DNA of 64,000 bases from CAIOYC01 sp965277345. GTDB taxonomy: Bacteria > Pseudomonadota > Alphaproteobacteria > Caulobacterales > Caulobacteraceae. Position 1 is the stretch's first letter. Each line of letters starts with the position of its first letter. The translations under genes were made by a program, and so were the position numbers. The DNA is taken from positions 1,116,001 to 1,180,000 of the forward strand of contig CBDICI010000004.1 in the NCBI GenBank assembly GCA_965277345.1, read 5' to 3'. Below, one piece after another: positions 8,055-16,158 of the stretch. Under the pieces are notes generated by a model. The model saw only the letters and a program-made list of their open reading frames with translations. It was not told where the DNA came from and did not search any database.

Positions 8055-8144
8055 GGTGGAAGCCCTCCCTGAGCCCTTGTCGTTGGCGCGACTATCGCAA
8101 CCTTTGAACATCGGGTCCAGCGGAGGCCGACGGCGGCCTGGCCG

Positions 8145-8705
8145 TCAGGCGCGGGGTTGGGATGGATATTCCAGCTTGGTGACGTCGTAGCCCAGCGCCT
8201 TGGCGCGGGCGGTTAGTTCATCCTTCACGCTCTGCGGCGCCTGCGGATCGCGGGTAAAGATCGACAGATCCTTGAAGGACGGGGTGGCGACAATGAACCA
8301 GCTATAGTCGGCGGCGTGGTCCAGGACGATGTAGTCGCGTCCGGCGGTAAAGGGGCCGAACACCTTGTATTGCGTGTGGAAATGGGCGGCGTTGCCGGGT
8401 TCGGGGAAGCTGACCGGCCCCTGGAACACCTTCTCCTTGCCGGTGTTCGCATCGCCCATGCGGCAGCTGTCGCGGTCGATCAGCACGCCGCTGTCATCGG
8501 TGGTGAAGCGGGTCTCGCCGGCGACGCAGCCGTTGGTGATGTTCATCGGGTTGCGGGCGATCTCGTGCCAGACGCCGAGGTAGAGCTTGTCCTTGTCCAC
8601 CGGCCTGGCGACGGGTAGCACGCTGGTGGCGTTGTCGGACATTGAGGCGCAGGCGCCGAGGACGGTCATGAGCGCGAGGGCTGAAACGACGGCGAAACGG
8701 TGCAT
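8145..8705 (-). CDS. blc: Outer-membrane lipocalin lipoprotein (Blc family)
   Basis: A 186-residue lipocalin with a lipobox VLGAC (Cys19), the GxW motif in LGVWHEIAR, and the YKVFGPF and DYIVLDHAADYSWFIV strands of bacterial lipocalins. Blc proteins bind lysophospholipids or fatty acids at the outer membrane and are often induced in stress or stationary phase. A GGAAC-N16-GGTT sequence upstream suggests control by the EcfG general stress sigma factor. Confidence 0.88.
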   Translation of the reverse strand: MHRFAVVSALALMTVLGACASMSDNATSVLPVARPVDKDKLYLGVWHEIARNPMNITNGCVAGETRFTTDDSGVLIDRDSCRMGDANTGKEKVFQGPVSFPEPGNAAHFHTQYKVFGPFTAGRDYIVLDHAADYSWFIVATPSFKDLSIFTRDPQAPQSVKDELTARAKALGYDVTKLEYPSQPRA

Positions 8706-8733
8706 GGGATCGGGCTCCAGTGGCTGCCAGCGT

Positions 8734-8758
8734 AACCCTAGGGCTCGCGGGCGGTTCC
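8734..8758 (-). promoter_or_regulatory. EcfG-type promoter candidate for the lipocalin gene
   Basis: Read on the minus strand: GGAAC (8758-8754), 16 bases, then GGTT (8737-8734). The alphaproteobacterial general-stress consensus is GGAAC-N16/17-CGTT, so there is one mismatch in the -10. Transcription would start about 20 bases before the lipocalin ATG. Confidence 0.45.
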
Positions 8759-8814
8759 GGTTGAACCAGGTACGCTCACGCTTACCTTTTGGACGAGACT
8801 ATGGGGAGAACTCG

Positions 8815-9192
8815 ATGATCGGTTTCCTGGTCAGGCTCGTGGCGGTGGCGGCGGGCTTGTGGCTGGCGTCGAAGATCGTGCCGGGCATCGCCGTGCGCGA
8901 CGGGGAGACGCTGGCGCTGGCCGCCCTGCTGCTCGGTGTCGTCAATGCCGTGGTGCGCCCGGTGGTGATCTTCCTGACCCTGCCCTTGACCCTGATCACG
9001 CTCGGCCTGTTCCTGCTGGTGATCAACGCCGCCATGCTGGGTCTGGTCGGCCTGGTTCTGCACGGGTTCGAGGTGCGCGGCTTCCTCGCCGCCTTCTGGG
9101 GCGCCATCGTGGTGGGGCTGGTGAGCTGGTTCGCTTCCGGCTTCATCGGCGCGGCGGGCCGGTTGGAGAAGGTCGGACGCAGGCGGCGCTAG
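8815..9192 (+). CDS. PF04020-type four-helix membrane protein (phage-holin-like family)
   Basis: A 125-residue protein made almost entirely of four hydrophobic segments, with the typical LGVVNAVVRPVVIFLTLPLT motif between helices one and two. Databases call this family phage holin family or mycobacterial four-TMS, but it is chromosomal and widespread and its function is unknown. GGGGAG precedes ATG 8815 by six bases, so the longer open frame upstream is rejected. Its TAG overlaps the stop of the opposing TPR gene. Confidence 0.82.
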   Translation: MIGFLVRLVAVAAGLWLASKIVPGIAVRDGETLALAALLLGVVNAVVRPVVIFLTLPLTLITLGLFLLVINAAMLGLVGLVLHGFEVRGFLAAFWGAIVVGLVSWFASGFIGAAGRLEKVGRRRR

Positions 9193-9761
9193 GCTTTCGG
9201 CCGCGTGGAGATATTGAACCGCTTCAGCTCAAGCTGCGGTGCATCCCAGGCGGGCGCCAGTTCGGCGGCCTTGGCGTAATCGAAATAGGCCCCCTTTAGG
9301 TCGTCCAGACGCTCCTTGGCCAAGGCGCGGTTGTAATAGGCTTTTTCCGGCTGCTGCGGATTGAAGGCGAGGCCGCGGTCGATATCGGACACGCCCTCGG
9401 ACAAGCGCCGCTGGGCGATCAGGACGGCGCCGCGATTGATCCAGGCCTCGCCCATGGCCGGCTCCAACGCAACCGCGGTATCCAGGTCCGCCATGGCCCG
9501 GCGCCAGTCCGACAAACGCATCCACAACACGCCGCGGTTCACATAGGTCCCGGCGAGGTCGCGTCCGAGCAGGGGCTCGTGCTCGATCGCCACGGTGCAG
9601 GTGGCGATGGATTCGGCGTTGGCGCTTCCGTGGAGGGCGGCGAGCGAACAATTGGTCGCCTGGCTGGTGGACCCGCTGAACACGGTGACCTGTCCGCAGG
9701 CCCCGCCGGCGATGAGCGATGCGAAAACGAAGGACGCGAGGACTATCGGTCGAAAGGCCAT
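9189..9761 (-). CDS. Exported TPR-repeat protein
   Basis: A 190-residue protein with an N-terminal signal sequence (MAFRPIVLASFVFASLIAGG) and three to four tetratricopeptide units, including YVNRGVLWMRLSDWRRAMAD, WINRGAVLIAQRRLSEGVSD and YYNRALAKERLDDLKGAYFD. TPR arrays mediate protein contacts, and this copy probably acts in the periplasm. The start at 9761 is preceded by GGGAGGG at five to six bases; an in-frame ATG 20 codons upstream lacks this. Confidence 0.78.
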   Translation of the reverse strand: MAFRPIVLASFVFASLIAGGACGQVTVFSGSTSQATNCSLAALHGSANAESIATCTVAIEHEPLLGRDLAGTYVNRGVLWMRLSDWRRAMADLDTAVALEPAMGEAWINRGAVLIAQRRLSEGVSDIDRGLAFNPQQPEKAYYNRALAKERLDDLKGAYFDYAKAAELAPAWDAPQLELKRFNISTRPKA

Positions 9762-9835
9762 CCAACCCTCCCAGGAGCACCGCGATGGCCAGAGCTTATG
9801 CCTGTCGGGCCGCCCCAGCAAGAGCGCCCATAAAA

Positions 9836-9856
9836 CTACTTTACATCACAAAGTAG
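9836..9856. promoter_or_regulatory. Palindromic operator CTACTTT-N7-AAAGTAG
   Basis: A perfect 7-bp inverted repeat, 9836-9842 and 9850-9856, with a 7-bp spacer. It lies 43 bases before the membrane-protein gene that is co-transcribed with a winged-helix regulator. The most economical reading is autoregulation by that regulator. Confidence 0.6.
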
Positions 9857-9898
9857 ATGCCCTATGGGTCCTTTTTATCCGCCTGGGGAGAGGCCGAC

Positions 9899-10516
9899 AT
9901 GACCGACGAGATGCAAAGCCTGCGGGACGATATCGCCTATCTGAAAGCGCTGGCGCAGGACGGGCAGGACTCCATCAGCGAGGGCGGCATGATCCTGATC
10001 GCCGCGGGCGGCTGTTATGGGCTGGCGAGTCTGGTGCAGTGGGCGGCGCTGACAGGGCTTTCGCCCGTCACCCCGGCCATGTCGAGCTGGGCGTGGCTGG
10101 CGGCGCTGATCGTCTTCTTCGTCGCCCTGTTCCTCACCAAGCGGCGCCAGGCCCGCAGCGGGCAGCGCTCGCAGGCCGCGGGCCTGGCCTGGACCGGCAT
10201 CGGCTGGGGACTGTTCGTGATCTTCGCCGCCATTGCGCTGGCGACGTGGCGGACCCGCAGCCTGCTCCTGATCGGCTTCTCACCCTCGATCGTGCTCACG
10301 CTCTACGGGGCGGCCTGGATGGTCGCCGCCATGGTGACGCGCAAGATCTGGTTGTGGCTGACCGCCGCCGGATCGTTCGTCGGCGCGCTGATTTCGGCTT
10401 GGCTGGTCCAGGATACCGCGCAATGGCTGTTCTACGCCTTCGCCCTGTTCATGCTGGCCTTCCTGCCGGGGGTGGTGTTCGTGCTGGGCGCGAGACGGGC
10501 CCCGGCCGGTGAGTGA
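9899..10516 (+). CDS. Multi-pass membrane protein, partner of winged-helix regulator
   Basis: A 205-residue protein with a short soluble N-terminus (MTDEMQSLRDDIAYLKAL) and about six hydrophobic segments. GGGGAG precedes ATG 9899. It overlaps the regulator gene by eight bases, so the two form a unit. The family has no assigned function that I recognise; pairing with a one-domain regulator suggests that the membrane protein is the regulated output or a sensor. Confidence 0.78.
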   Translation: MTDEMQSLRDDIAYLKALAQDGQDSISEGGMILIAAGGCYGLASLVQWAALTGLSPVTPAMSSWAWLAALIVFFVALFLTKRRQARSGQRSQAAGLAWTGIGWGLFVIFAAIALATWRTRSLLLIGFSPSIVLTLYGAAWMVAAMVTRKIWLWLTAAGSFVGALISAWLVQDTAQWLFYAFALFMLAFLPGVVFVLGARRAPAGE

Positions 10517-10829
10517 GGCGCCCGTGGACGGCTTCGACATCGAGGCGCTCGACGAAGTGATCCATGGCCGCGTCCGGCTCGGGGTCATGGCCTATCTCTC
10601 CACGGCGGAGGCGGCCGATTTCAACGCGATCAAGAAGCGGCTGCAGACCACCGACGGCAATCTGTCGGTCCATCTGCGCAAGCTGGAGGACGCGGGCTAT
10701 GTGGGGGTGGACAAGAGCTTCGTCGGACGAAAGCCGCTGACCCGCATCCACATCACCGCTGTCGGCCGCACCGCCTTCGTCCGCTATCTCGACGCCATGG
10801 CGCGGCTGGTGAGCGAGGCGGGCCGCTGA
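10509..10829 (+). CDS. Winged-helix transcriptional regulator (HTH_34-like)
   Basis: A 106-residue single-domain regulator. VIHGRVRLGVMAYLS, DFNAIKKRL, TDGNLSVHLRKLEDAGYV and the basic wing of FVGRKPLTRI are the canonical pieces of MarR/ArsR-like HTH_34 proteins. It starts with GTG at 10509 inside the end of the membrane-protein gene, which implies translational coupling. No ligand domain is present. The palindrome at 9836-9856 is a likely binding site. Confidence 0.85.
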   Translation: MSEAPVDGFDIEALDEVIHGRVRLGVMAYLSTAEAADFNAIKKRLQTTDGNLSVHLRKLEDAGYVGVDKSFVGRKPLTRIHITAVGRTAFVRYLDAMARLVSEAGR

Positions 10830-10832
10830 CGT

Positions 10833-11501
10833 TCAGGCGCCCTTCCGTCCAGCCAGGCCCCACCAGCCGGCGGCGACCACGAAAAGGCTCAGCAGCCACA
10901 TCCACCACAGGTGATCGGACAGCCGGGTCGGCGTCTCCAGCGTCAGGCCTCCGCAATAAGGAAAGCGTCCCTCCGGCCCGCCGGGCGCGGTGCAGGAAAG
11001 CTGGAGCGCCGCCTGGTAACGCGGTCCCTTGAAATATTGCACTTCCACGTCGTGCCGGCCCGCCGACAGCTCGGCCGTCCCCGCCGCCGCCGCGGGCGGC
11101 GAATGCACCCCGTCGTTGTCGATCACCGTATGTCCGTCGATGAGCAGCCGCGAACCGTCGTCGGACACCAGGCGGAAGCCATAAGTCCCAGCCGTCGCCA
11201 CCCCCATCCGTGTCCTGTAGTCCAGCGCGAACCATTCGTTGCGGTCGGTCAGCCCCTCAAAACCGTTGACGTCGTTGGCGATCTGCACATCGAGGCTGGT
11301 GGCGAACACCGTGGCCTTCGGCGCCAGTCTGGAAAAGTCCGGCAGGCGGGTCGTTCCCTTGGGCAGATTGTAGAAGTCGCCGCGCAGGGCGTTCGGCGTC
11401 CGCGCGTGGGTTCCGAACGGGCGATCCTCCGGCCTCGGCGCGCACGCCTGCAGGAGCAGGAGCAGCAGCACCGGCGCCAGATCAAAACCCCACCGGCGCA
11501 T
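10833..11501 (-). CDS. PA14-domain lipoprotein
   Basis: A 222-residue lipoprotein: signal peptide with lipobox LLQAC, then a PA14-like beta-sandwich (about residues 50-165) with LDYRTRMGVATAGTYGFRL and DDGSRLLIDGHTVIDNDG, and a C-terminal hydrophobic helix (WWMWLLSLFVVAAGWW). PA14 domains bind carbohydrate or other cell-surface ligands. The start at 11501 has GGAGGGAAGGG upstream and makes the signal peptide compact; an in-frame ATG lies 11 codons earlier. A lipoprotein with an additional C-terminal transmembrane helix is unusual. It is convergent with the regulator gene, four bases apart. Confidence 0.75.
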   Translation of the reverse strand: MRRWGFDLAPVLLLLLLQACAPRPEDRPFGTHARTPNALRGDFYNLPKGTTRLPDFSRLAPKATVFATSLDVQIANDVNGFEGLTDRNEWFALDYRTRMGVATAGTYGFRLVSDDGSRLLIDGHTVIDNDGVHSPPAAAAGTAELSAGRHDVEVQYFKGPRYQAALQLSCTAPGGPEGRFPYCGGLTLETPTRLSDHLWWMWLLSLFVVAAGWWGLAGRKGA

Positions 11502-11592
11502 CGGCTTTTCCCTTCCCTCCTGAACGGCGTTCACTAATATGAGGCCAAGGGCGCCGAGCCAAGCGTCTGGCCAAGCTCAGGGAGAGCGTCCA

Positions 11593-13032
11593 ATGCGCGA
11601 ATACATGAAGTTCTACATCGACGGCCAATGGGTCGATCCGGTGACGCCCAAGTCGCTGGATGTGATCAATCCCGCCGACGAGAGCGTGGCCGGCCATATC
11701 TCCATCGGCGCCGCCGCGGATGTGGACAAGGCGGCCAAGGCGGCGCGCAAGGCCTTCGCGGCCTGGTCCAGCACCACCCGCGAGGAGCGCATCGACGTGA
11801 TGCACCGCATCGTCGAGGAATATCAGAAGCGCTATGGCGACATGGCCGACGCCATTACCGAGGAGATGGGCGCCCCGTCCTCCCTCGCCCAGCGCGCCCA
11901 GGCCGCCATGGGCGTGGCCCACATGCAGACCGCCATCGCCATCCTGAAAGACTACAAGTTCGAGGAGGACCGTGGCCCGACCCGGATCGTCAGGGAGCCC
12001 ATCGGCGTCTGCGGCTTCATCACGCCGTGGAACTGGCCCGTCAACCAGATCGCCTGCAAGGTGGCGCCGGCGCTGGCCACCGGATGCACCATGGTGCTGA
12101 AGCCGTCGGAAGTGGCCCCGTTCTCCGGCTACATCTTCGCCGAAATCCTGCACGCGGCGGGCGTGCCGGCGGGCGTGTTCAACCTGGTCAACGGCGACGG
12201 CCCCGGCGTGGGCGCGGCGATCTCCGCGCACCCGGAGATCGACATGGTCTCGTTCACCGGCTCGACCCGCGCGGGCATCGAGGTGGCCAAGGCCGCCGCC
12301 CCCACCGTCAAGCGCGTGGCGCAGGAACTGGGCGGCAAGTCGCCGAACATCATCCTCGACGACGCCGACTTCTCCACCGCCATCAGCGGCGGCGTCAAGC
12401 ATGTGATGACCAATTCCGGCCAGTCCTGCAACGCGCCCACCCGAATGCTGGTCCCCGGCAAGCGCATGAACGAGGTGATCCAGATCGCCAAGGCCACCGC
12501 CGAGGGCATTACCGTCGGCGATCCCAAGGGCAACGCCCAGATGGGCCCGGTGGTCTCCGAGGTGCAGTGGAACAAGATCCAGGGCCTGATCCAGAAGGGC
12601 ATCGACGAGGGCGCCACCCTGGTCACCGGCGGCGCCGGCCGGCCCGAGGGGATCGAAAAGGGCTACTTCGTCAAGCCCACCGTCTTCGCCAATGTCACCA
12701 ATGAGATGACCATCGCCAAGGAGGAGATCTTCGGCCCGGTGGTCTCCATCCTCGGCTACGACACGGTGGACGAGGCGATCGAGGTCGGCAACGACACCGA
12801 ATACGGCCTGGCCGCCTATGTCTCGGGCACGGACATGGCCAAGGTGCGCGAAGTGGCCTCCCAGCTTCGCGCCGGTCAGGTGTCGATCAATGGCGGCGGG
12901 GGCGATCTGATGGCGCCCTTCGGCGGCTACAAGATGAGCGGCAACGGGCGCGAGTGGGGCGATTTCGGCTTCACCGAGTTCCTCGAGGTGAAGGCCGTAC
13001 TGGGCTATACGCCCAAGGTGGCGGCGGAGTAG
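11593..13032 (+). CDS. NAD(P)+-dependent aldehyde dehydrogenase
   Basis: A 479-residue ALDH superfamily enzyme. FITPWNWPVNQIACK is the substrate/cofactor loop, FTGSTRAG the NAD-binding region, QELGGKSPNI carries the general-base glutamate and NSGQSCNAPTR the catalytic cysteine. It oxidises an aldehyde to its acid; the exact substrate cannot be read. GGAGAG is placed correctly before ATG 11593, so the longer frame is rejected. The downstream feruloyl-CoA-synthase-like gene raises the possibility of aromatic aldehyde catabolism. Confidence 0.88.
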   Translation: MREYMKFYIDGQWVDPVTPKSLDVINPADESVAGHISIGAAADVDKAAKAARKAFAAWSSTTREERIDVMHRIVEEYQKRYGDMADAITEEMGAPSSLAQRAQAAMGVAHMQTAIAILKDYKFEEDRGPTRIVREPIGVCGFITPWNWPVNQIACKVAPALATGCTMVLKPSEVAPFSGYIFAEILHAAGVPAGVFNLVNGDGPGVGAAISAHPEIDMVSFTGSTRAGIEVAKAAAPTVKRVAQELGGKSPNIILDDADFSTAISGGVKHVMTNSGQSCNAPTRMLVPGKRMNEVIQIAKATAEGITVGDPKGNAQMGPVVSEVQWNKIQGLIQKGIDEGATLVTGGAGRPEGIEKGYFVKPTVFANVTNEMTIAKEEIFGPVVSILGYDTVDEAIEVGNDTEYGLAAYVSGTDMAKVREVASQLRAGQVSINGGGGDLMAPFGGYKMSGNGREWGDFGFTEFLEVKAVLGYTPKVAAE

Positions 13033-13042
13033 CGACACAGGC

Positions 13043-13142
13043 TGTCATCCCGGCCGGAGCGCAGCGCAGAGCCGGGACCCCGGCGAAGGTGACACGACAC
13101 CTCGGGGTCCCGGATAAGCCGTGCGGGCTTTCCGGTATGACA
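13043..13142. repeat. 100-bp palindromic repeat, copy A
   Basis: Bounded by TGTCAT (13043-13048) and ATGACA (13137-13142). Inside are paired arms built from CCCGG, GAGCCGGGACC and GGTCCCGGATAAGC. A second copy of the same length lies inverted at 16053-16152. Together they flank the CoA-ligase/esterase pair. REP/BIME-type intergenic elements of this kind are common in Alphaproteobacteria. Confidence 0.8.
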
Positions 13143-13210
13143 CCATCATGCAGCGAGACCGCCCGTCAGAGGCGGCCGCCCCTGAGGAAACGCGATCCGG
13201 GAGGCTTTTC

Positions 13211-15079
13211 ATGACCCCAGCCGACGGCGCCGTCGCAGACGCGGTGAGGGCGGCCTTGCCCCCCTTCAAGCCGCTGCCCATGAAGGGCGCGGACGTGGAG
13301 GTGGAGCGCCGCGCCGACGGATCGGTGGTGATCCGCTCGCGCCACCTGCCCGGCGAGGGGCCGCGCTCCATCGCGCACCTGCTCCGCGACAAGGCGCGAT
13401 TGCATCCCGATCGCCCCTATCTGCGCCAGCGCGAGCCCGGCCATGGCCCGTGGCGCACGGTGACCTACGGCGAGGCGCTGCGCGCGGCCGAGGGCGTCGC
13501 CCAATGGCTGGTCGACCACGGCCTGACCGCGAAGGACAGCGTCATGGTGCTGTCGGCCAACTCCATCGAACACGCCTTGATTATGCTGGGCTGCTACACC
13601 GCCGGCGTGCCGGTGGCGCCGATCAGCCCGGCCTATAGCCTGGTCTCCTCCGATCACGCCAAGCTGAAGCACGCCTATGCGACGGTGAAGCCCAGGGTCG
13701 TCTTCGCCCAGGATTCGGGCCTGTTCGCCCGCGCCTTGGACACCCTGCGCACGCTCGCGCCCGACCTGCGCTTCGTCACCGTCGATGGCGGGGCGGGCAC
13801 GACGCCCCTGCGCGCGCTCACGGCCACCCGTCCCGGCGCGGCGGTGGAGGCGGCGCGCGAAGGCCTCGGCCACGACACCGTGGCCAAATACCTGTTCACC
13901 TCCGGCTCCACCGGCCTGCCCAAGGGCGTGCCGCAGACCCATGGCATGATGGCGGGCGTGATCGCCGGTCAGGAGGGCCTGCGCAGCCCCGATGAGGTCG
14001 CCGACCCCGACCTCGCGCCCCAGTCACTGGAGTGGATGCCGTGGAGCCATATCTCCGCCGGCAATATCGGCTTCAACGGCGCCCTGTGGTCCGGCGGAAC
14101 CGTGCACCTGGACGAAGGCAAACCGATCCCCGGCCTGTTCGAGACCACTATTCTGAACCTTTACGAGGTCTCGCCGATTGTGTTCGGCTCCGCGCCCATC
14201 GCCTTCTCGATGCTGGCCGAGGCTATGGAGCGCGACCCCACCCTTCGCGCCGCGTTCTTCAAGAATCTGCGTTACATGGCCTATGGCGGGGCGACGCTCT
14301 CCAATGACGTCTATGACCGCATCCAAGCGTTCGCCATCGCGGAGACCGGCCACCGCATCCCGCTCACCACCATGTACGGCGCCACCGAAACCCAGGGCGT
14401 CACCGTCACGCACTGGATCACCGAGCGCGTTGGCCTGGTCGGCCTGCCGCTGCCGGGCATCACGCTGAAGCTGGTCCCCAACGGAACCAAGTTCGAGGTG
14501 CGGGTAAAGGGCCCCACCGTCACCTCCGGTTATCACAACGATCCGGAGAAGACCGCCGCCGCCTTCGACGAGGAGGGGTTCTACAAGCTCGGCGACGCGG
14601 CCCGGTTCGTGGACGAGGCCGACCCGTCGCAGGGTCTGGTGTTCGACGGCCGGGTGACGGAGGACTTCAAGCTGGACAGCGGCACCTGGGTCTCCGTCGG
14701 AACGCTCCGCCCGGACGTTGTCGCCGCCTGCGCCCCCTATGCGTTCGACGTGGTGATCACCGGGCAGGACAAGCCCTGCATCGGCGCCCTGATCTGGCCC
14801 TCGCCCGCGGCGGTACAGACCCTGGCGGCGGAAGGCGGCGATCCGATGACGCGCCTCGCCGAGATATTGATGGGTCGGTTGACGGCGTTCAACCGGACCG
14901 CCGGCGGCTCGTCACGCCGCATCGGCCGCTTCCTCATGATGACCGAGCCGCCCTCCATCGACGCGGGCGAAATCACCGACAAGGGCTATGTGAACCAGCG
15001 CGCCACGCTGGAGCGCCGCCACGCCCTCGTCGATGCGCTCTACGCCCACCCGCCGGGCAATGGGGTGGTGACACTGTGA
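13211..15079 (+). CDS. Feruloyl-CoA synthase-like acyl-CoA ligase
   Basis: An adenylate-forming enzyme of 622 residues that activates an aromatic or other carboxylic acid to its CoA thioester with ATP. The P-loop TSGSTGLPKGV, the WMPWSH motif typical of feruloyl-CoA synthases, YGATETQG, the FYKLGDAARF hinge region and the C-terminal DAGEITDKGYVNQ segment are visible. ATG 13211 is chosen because GGGAGG stands six bases upstream; ATG 13148 is an alternative. No feruloyl-CoA hydratase/lyase gene lies nearby, so ferulate as substrate is only suggested. Confidence 0.8.
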   Translation: MTPADGAVADAVRAALPPFKPLPMKGADVEVERRADGSVVIRSRHLPGEGPRSIAHLLRDKARLHPDRPYLRQREPGHGPWRTVTYGEALRAAEGVAQWLVDHGLTAKDSVMVLSANSIEHALIMLGCYTAGVPVAPISPAYSLVSSDHAKLKHAYATVKPRVVFAQDSGLFARALDTLRTLAPDLRFVTVDGGAGTTPLRALTATRPGAAVEAAREGLGHDTVAKYLFTSGSTGLPKGVPQTHGMMAGVIAGQEGLRSPDEVADPDLAPQSLEWMPWSHISAGNIGFNGALWSGGTVHLDEGKPIPGLFETTILNLYEVSPIVFGSAPIAFSMLAEAMERDPTLRAAFFKNLRYMAYGGATLSNDVYDRIQAFAIAETGHRIPLTTMYGATETQGVTVTHWITERVGLVGLPLPGITLKLVPNGTKFEVRVKGPTVTSGYHNDPEKTAAAFDEEGFYKLGDAARFVDEADPSQGLVFDGRVTEDFKLDSGTWVSVGTLRPDVVAACAPYAFDVVITGQDKPCIGALIWPSPAAVQTLAAEGGDPMTRLAEILMGRLTAFNRTAGGSSRRIGRFLMMTEPPSIDAGEITDKGYVNQRATLERRHALVDALYAHPPGNGVVTL

Positions 15080-15116
15080 TGCCGCCTCGTTTCGGACCCG
15101 CTAACCGGAGATATCC

Positions 15117-16046
15117 ATGCCCATCGACCCCGGCATCCAGGCCATGCTCGACGCCAACGCGCCGCCGGAAGGAATGCCGCCGCTCGACGCCCTGCCCGCC
15201 GACATGGTGCGCGCCGGCTACAAGATGCAGCGGGCCATGACCGACCAGTCGGCGCCCAAGGACGTAGCGACCCGCGACCTGAAGGTGGACGGCGCCGCCG
15301 GCGAGATTTCGGCGCGCCTCTACGCCCCGTCCAGCGCGGCGGCGGTCACGCCCGGCCTGGTCTATTTCCACGGCGGCGGGTTCGTGATCGGGGATGTCGA
15401 CACCCACGACGGCCTCTGCCGCCGCCTGGCCGCCCGGGCCGGCGTGCGCGTCCTGTCGGTGGACTATCGCCTGGCGCCCGAGCATCCCTTCCCCGCCAGC
15501 CATGACGACGCTCTGGCGGCCACGAAATGGGCGTTCGACCATGCCGGCCAGATCGGCTTCGACCCGGCGCGCATCGCCGTCGGCGGCGACTCCGCGGGGG
15601 GCAATCTGTCGGCCGTGATCGCCCACGAACTGCTGGGCACGCCCTACAAGCTCGCCTTCCAGCTCCTGCTCTACCCGGCCCTGTCCATGAGTGCGGACAC
15701 CCCCTCCCGCAACGAACTGGACGGTCCGATTCTGACCAAGGAGGGCATGGCCTGGTTCGAAAAATGCCTCGGCGCCCATACCCATGCGGACGGCAAGCGC
15801 ATGGCCTATGGCGAGCACTGGACGCTGGAGGGCCTGCCGCCGGCCCTGGTGGTCACCGCCGGCTTCGATCCGCTCAAGGACGAGGGCCGCGATTACGAAC
15901 GTCGGCTGCGCGAGGCGGGGGTCAGGGCCAACCACATCGAGTTTCCCACCCTGGTGCACGACTTCTACCTCTTGGCCGACGTCTCCCCCGCCGTGGTGGA
16001 GGCCATCAACCAGACCGCCGATGCGCTGAAGGCGGGGCTCGTCTAA
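15117..16046 (+). CDS. Alpha/beta-hydrolase, hormone-sensitive-lipase family esterase
   Basis: A 309-residue esterase. HGGGFVIGD is the oxyanion-hole motif and GDSAGGN the nucleophile elbow, which define the HSL/family IV bacterial esterases; the catalytic Asp and His fall in GFDPLKDEG and LVHDFYL. A likely role is hydrolysis of short acyl or phenolic esters. It lies 37 bases after the CoA-ligase gene on the same strand, so co-transcription is likely. Confidence 0.85.
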   Translation: MPIDPGIQAMLDANAPPEGMPPLDALPADMVRAGYKMQRAMTDQSAPKDVATRDLKVDGAAGEISARLYAPSSAAAVTPGLVYFHGGGFVIGDVDTHDGLCRRLAARAGVRVLSVDYRLAPEHPFPASHDDALAATKWAFDHAGQIGFDPARIAVGGDSAGGNLSAVIAHELLGTPYKLAFQLLLYPALSMSADTPSRNELDGPILTKEGMAWFEKCLGAHTHADGKRMAYGEHWTLEGLPPALVVTAGFDPLKDEGRDYERRLREAGVRANHIEFPTLVHDFYLLADVSPAVVEAINQTADALKAGLV

Positions 16047-16052
16047 TTTCCA

Positions 16053-16152
16053 GGTCATCCCGGAAAGTGCACGGCGCTTATCCGGGACCTGGATCACGGC
16101 GAGAACCTGCCTCCGGCTCCGGGCTCTTCGCTGCGCTGCGACCGGGATGACA
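16053..16152. repeat. 100-bp palindromic repeat, copy B (inverted relative to copy A)
   Basis: Same length and architecture as 13043-13142 when reverse complemented: TGTCATCCCGG at one end, an AGCGCAGCG segment, GGTCCCGGATAAGC, and a GTGC-CTTTCCGG-ATGAC end. It fills the gap between convergent esterase and apt genes and may also end transcription there. Confidence 0.8.
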
Positions 16153-16158
16153 GGGTGG

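Noticed and set aside
8815..9192. Phage remnant suggested by the phage-holin-like family name
   Set aside because: The PF04020 family is a common chromosomal membrane protein and no other phage gene is nearby.
11482..13038. 518-codon minus-strand open frame
   Set aside because: Antisense to the aldehyde dehydrogenase; composition is His/Gly/Asp-rich and lacks any motif.
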